Shown here: positions 62,205 through 64,000 of the stretch, piece by piece
How the letters are laid out: every line of letters begins with the position of its first letter
How positions within the stretch are numbered: the stretch's first letter is position 1
Assembly: GCF_927798175.1 (NCBI RefSeq)
Contig: NZ_CAKMMP010000003.1
Location: 451,114-515,113 of the forward strand
DNA length: 64,000 bases
Direction: 5' to 3'
From: Paenibacillus sp. JJ-223
Lineage (GTDB): Bacteria > Bacillota > Bacilli > Paenibacillales > Paenibacillaceae
The notes under the pieces: model-generated
Seen by the model: only the letters and a program-made list of their open reading frames with translations
Told to the model about the DNA's origin: nothing
The model's database searches: none
Made by a program: the position numbers and the translations under genes

Positions 62205-63017
62205 ATGCTGTCAGTAGAAAAGCAAATGCTCTTTCTGTTATCCAAGGCAGATGAGCTTCAATCGCAGGAGCTTATTCGAATTTATGAGCAACGGGGATAC
62301 TCGCCCCCTTATATACGCAATGGTTTATCACGGCTGAAAAAGGAGAGCTACGTCGATACCCCTTCCCGTTCGACCTACCGTATTACAGCTGCCGGAAGGG
62401 AGTTTATTCGCTCGATCAATCGTAAACCGGAGCTTTATAACACCGTTTGGGATCGCTCCTGGCATCTTGTCTTGATTTCATTTCCAGAATCGGAACGTAA
62501 ACGACGCGACCGTTTGCGAGCGGATCTACTGCAAACGGGATTTGGACTACTATATAGCGGGATGTATATTTCACCATGGCCATACCGGGAGGAGCTATCG
62601 GAGCTCATTCAAAAGCATGATGCCGGTCCATTCGTAACCGTATTTTCCGGGAAAATGGAGCATGGGAAACTGACGGAGGATCAGGTTGAGGAAATTTGGT
62701 CTTTGGGTGAATTGACGCGGATCTACAACGAGAAACAGCTCTGGTTCGAGGAATATTTTGAACCCTTGTTTATTTCTTCATTGGAACATTTCTCTTCCGC
62801 TAAAGCATCGGAGAGTCATGCGCTGGAACTGTTTGTCCTGTTTTTGACGCTGGGGGAAACGATTAACGAGCTTTACCTATTAGATCCTATGCTGCCGCCT
62901 GAATTACTTCCGGCGAATTGGAGCGGACGATCCATCCTTCAGCGATTGACAGAGAACCTCGCCAAAATAATCGAAGCCATCCCTCCCGACTCCGCTTATG
63001 CGAAGTTTGTAAAGTGA
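62205..63017 (+). CDS. PaaX-like transcriptional regulator
   Basis: A 270-residue protein: N-terminal winged helix (LSKADELQSQELIRIYEQRGYSPPYIRNGLSRLKKESYV), the PaaX middle block with WDRSWHLVLISFPESERKRRDRLRADLLQTGFGLLYSGMYISPW near 82-125, and a C-terminal domain with LWFEEYF. PaaX of E. coli represses phenylacetate genes, but none are present here. It is divergent from the stalk-YbhB/AEC operon across 127 bases containing TAACATA-N22-TATGTTA (62128-62163), so it may control that operon. Confidence 0.85.
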   Translation: MLSVEKQMLFLLSKADELQSQELIRIYEQRGYSPPYIRNGLSRLKKESYVDTPSRSTYRITAAGREFIRSINRKPELYNTVWDRSWHLVLISFPESERKRRDRLRADLLQTGFGLLYSGMYISPWPYREELSELIQKHDAGPFVTVFSGKMEHGKLTEDQVEEIWSLGELTRIYNEKQLWFEEYFEPLFISSLEHFSSAKASESHALELFVLFLTLGETINELYLLDPMLPPELLPANWSGRSILQRLTENLAKIIEAIPPDSAYAKFVK

Positions 63018-63064
63018 GATAGAACATATCCAACTTACGCAGCAACAAAACGACTGGCATGTCC

Positions 63065-63099
63065 GACAAGGGCCATCCTTTGCGGGATTGGCCCTTGTC
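63065..63099 (+). other. Strong hairpin after the PaaX gene
   Basis: GACAAGGGCCA and TGGCCCTTGTC, 11 pairs, but no T-run follows, so termination is uncertain. Confidence 0.45.
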
Positions 63100-63136
63100 C
63101 CATGAATACCATTAAAACCCAATTGAAGTTATAAGT

Positions 63137-63492
63137 TCAGATACACTGTTCAGAAATTAAGAAGCTTGCCATCACGCCGATTAATATAATAATGATCATA
63201 TTTTTAAATGAATCTTGTATACGTACTTGTGCCACGACTCCCCCAAAGCCGTTAGTACAATGAGAAGCGCACCTGCCGCTATCCAACTTGCATACCAAAA
63301 ATCGATAATTAGAGCAGCTGCAGAAACGAGCTCGACGATACCTGTGACTACACGGAACCATTGTGGTAATCTCAATTTCTCGAATTCTTCAATTGGCGTT
63401 TTAGCACCCCTCAGTTTCCCAGAGCTCGCCATTAGAAACATAAGGATTAACAACGTTTGTAAGGTGATCGAAACAATGCTCAAAATTAACAC
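63137..63492 (-). pseudogene. DoxX-family membrane protein gene with a frameshift in a G-run
   Basis: The first frame from ATG 63492 encodes LRLPQWFRVVTGIVELVSAA and two to three membrane segments, then ends early after LTALGESWHKYV. The natural continuation, VRIQDSFKNMIIIILIGVMA, lies in the neighbouring frame and stops at 63137. Adding one base to the run of five C at 63240-63244 (G on the coding strand) would restore a protein of about 118 residues, the usual DoxX-like length. It is a recent mutation, a phase-variable tract or a sequencing error. Confidence 0.75.
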
Positions 63493-63823
63493 TCCTATTG
63501 TTCATGAATGTATCTGTTAAACTGTATTATTAGCATAGCAAGCCCACCTCAGCAAACGCTGAAAACCGGGCTCCGCTTCTAACAAAGCATGTGGATGTTG
63601 TGTGTTCCATATGGGCTTGCCGTAGTTTTATTCCCTAGGAAAAATATGCTGACGATCTTCAGTCCGTCTTAACAGAGCTATACCGGATATGCCGTCACAA
63701 AGCAATAGTTTGTATTGTGGCACCCTATGCCCATGTAAGCTCTCATATGATTAATCCTCAGTTTAAACAACGGTTTAATGAGCATTCGCCGCGGTTCTGG
63801 ACGCATTCTTCCCAAACGGTATG
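63493..63823 (+). other. Intergenic stretch without a recognised gene
   Basis: Contains only short frames. AGCAAGCCCA at 63539 and TGGGCTTGC at 63611-63619 are inverted copies that could form a loose long-range pair. Otherwise I see nothing that I can name before the repeat. Confidence 0.4.
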
Positions 63824-64000
63824 AGCTTGTGAAGCATTGATGTCCTTGATCGTCAGGCTGATAAACATACATATTTTGATACTAATGAAGTTTATCTGCA
63901 TGAGCTTTTTATTTAGATGTTCATCTAATCGGTAATCGGACTATGTTCTTGTCCATTCCGGCAATCGGTACAAGTTCTTGTCCTTCGCTCGGGACAAGAA
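63824..64000 (+). repeat. Dispersed 177-base repeat, copy B (cut by window end)
   Basis: Same direction as copy A (56018-56194), about 95 percent identical by eye. It holds an exact CGGTACAAGTTCTTGTCC element at 63966-63983, and the second arm begins at 63992 and leaves the window. Confidence 0.9.

Overview
The window looks like chromosome of a Paenibacillus-type member of the Bacillales. The signs are strong AGGAGG-like ribosome sites with some TTG and GTG starts, many intrinsic terminators, Bacillus-style regulatory boxes (Zur, DeoR, cre), a YjmF-type fructuronate reductase, GH52 and GH67 xylan enzymes, and a copper-amine-oxidase-like stalk domain. Most genes are of moderate GC. The stretch from about 51.8 to 58 kb is visibly richer in A+T, poor in intact genes and full of repeats and decayed genes.

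Layout. 0-0.7 kb: tail of a probable class II aldolase and a small hypothetical gene. 0.8-7.6 kb: a complete nucleoside-catabolism unit deoR-deoC-nupC-deoB-deoD-pdp with a DeoR-type palindrome before deoC. 7.7-11.6 kb: a zinc-starvation block, with two permease-type proteins, a YciC/ZigA-like GTPase and a ribosomal protein L33 paralogue, and three Zur-box-like sites. 11.8-14.4 kb: small membrane and hypothetical genes (M50-type peptidase, DUF4363, DUF421). 14.5-25.1 kb: glucuronoxylan breakdown (uxuB, uxuA, GH52 beta-xylosidase, GH67 alpha-glucuronidase, a sorbitol/xylitol-type dehydrogenase, an AraC regulator) with an ArsR-aldehyde dehydrogenase pair. 25.3-33.6 kb: a Crh-like HPr homologue, zinc-free L31, two SDRs, a PoxB-type pyruvate oxidase, an ArsR-controlled MFS exporter, a tiny L7/L12-like protein and a P450.

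33.9-44.2 kb is the most interesting part: a tightly coupled six-gene operon encoding a MoxR-type AAA+ ATPase, a DUF5682 protein, a VWA protein, a very large DUF4132 protein, a SWIM zinc-finger protein and a small helical protein. The first five match the set of proteins in the uncharacterised E. coli yehI/L/M/P/Q group. The genes overlap and share one terminator, which suggests one molecular machine of unknown job.

44.3-51.8 kb: an ECF sigma factor with its membrane anti-sigma factor, a WG-repeat protein, a small membrane protein, and an ABC exporter preceded by a leader peptide and hairpins. 51.8-64 kb: an accessory zone with two small secreted proteins, a broken ParB-like gene, a TetR-MFS divergent pair collapsed by deletion, a MerR-controlled hydrolase, a stalk-YbhB fusion protein with an AEC transporter and a PaaX-type regulator, and a frameshifted DoxX gene. 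A family of 18-base elements recurs here. A 177-base copy of the same region appears at 56.0 kb and again at the window's right end.
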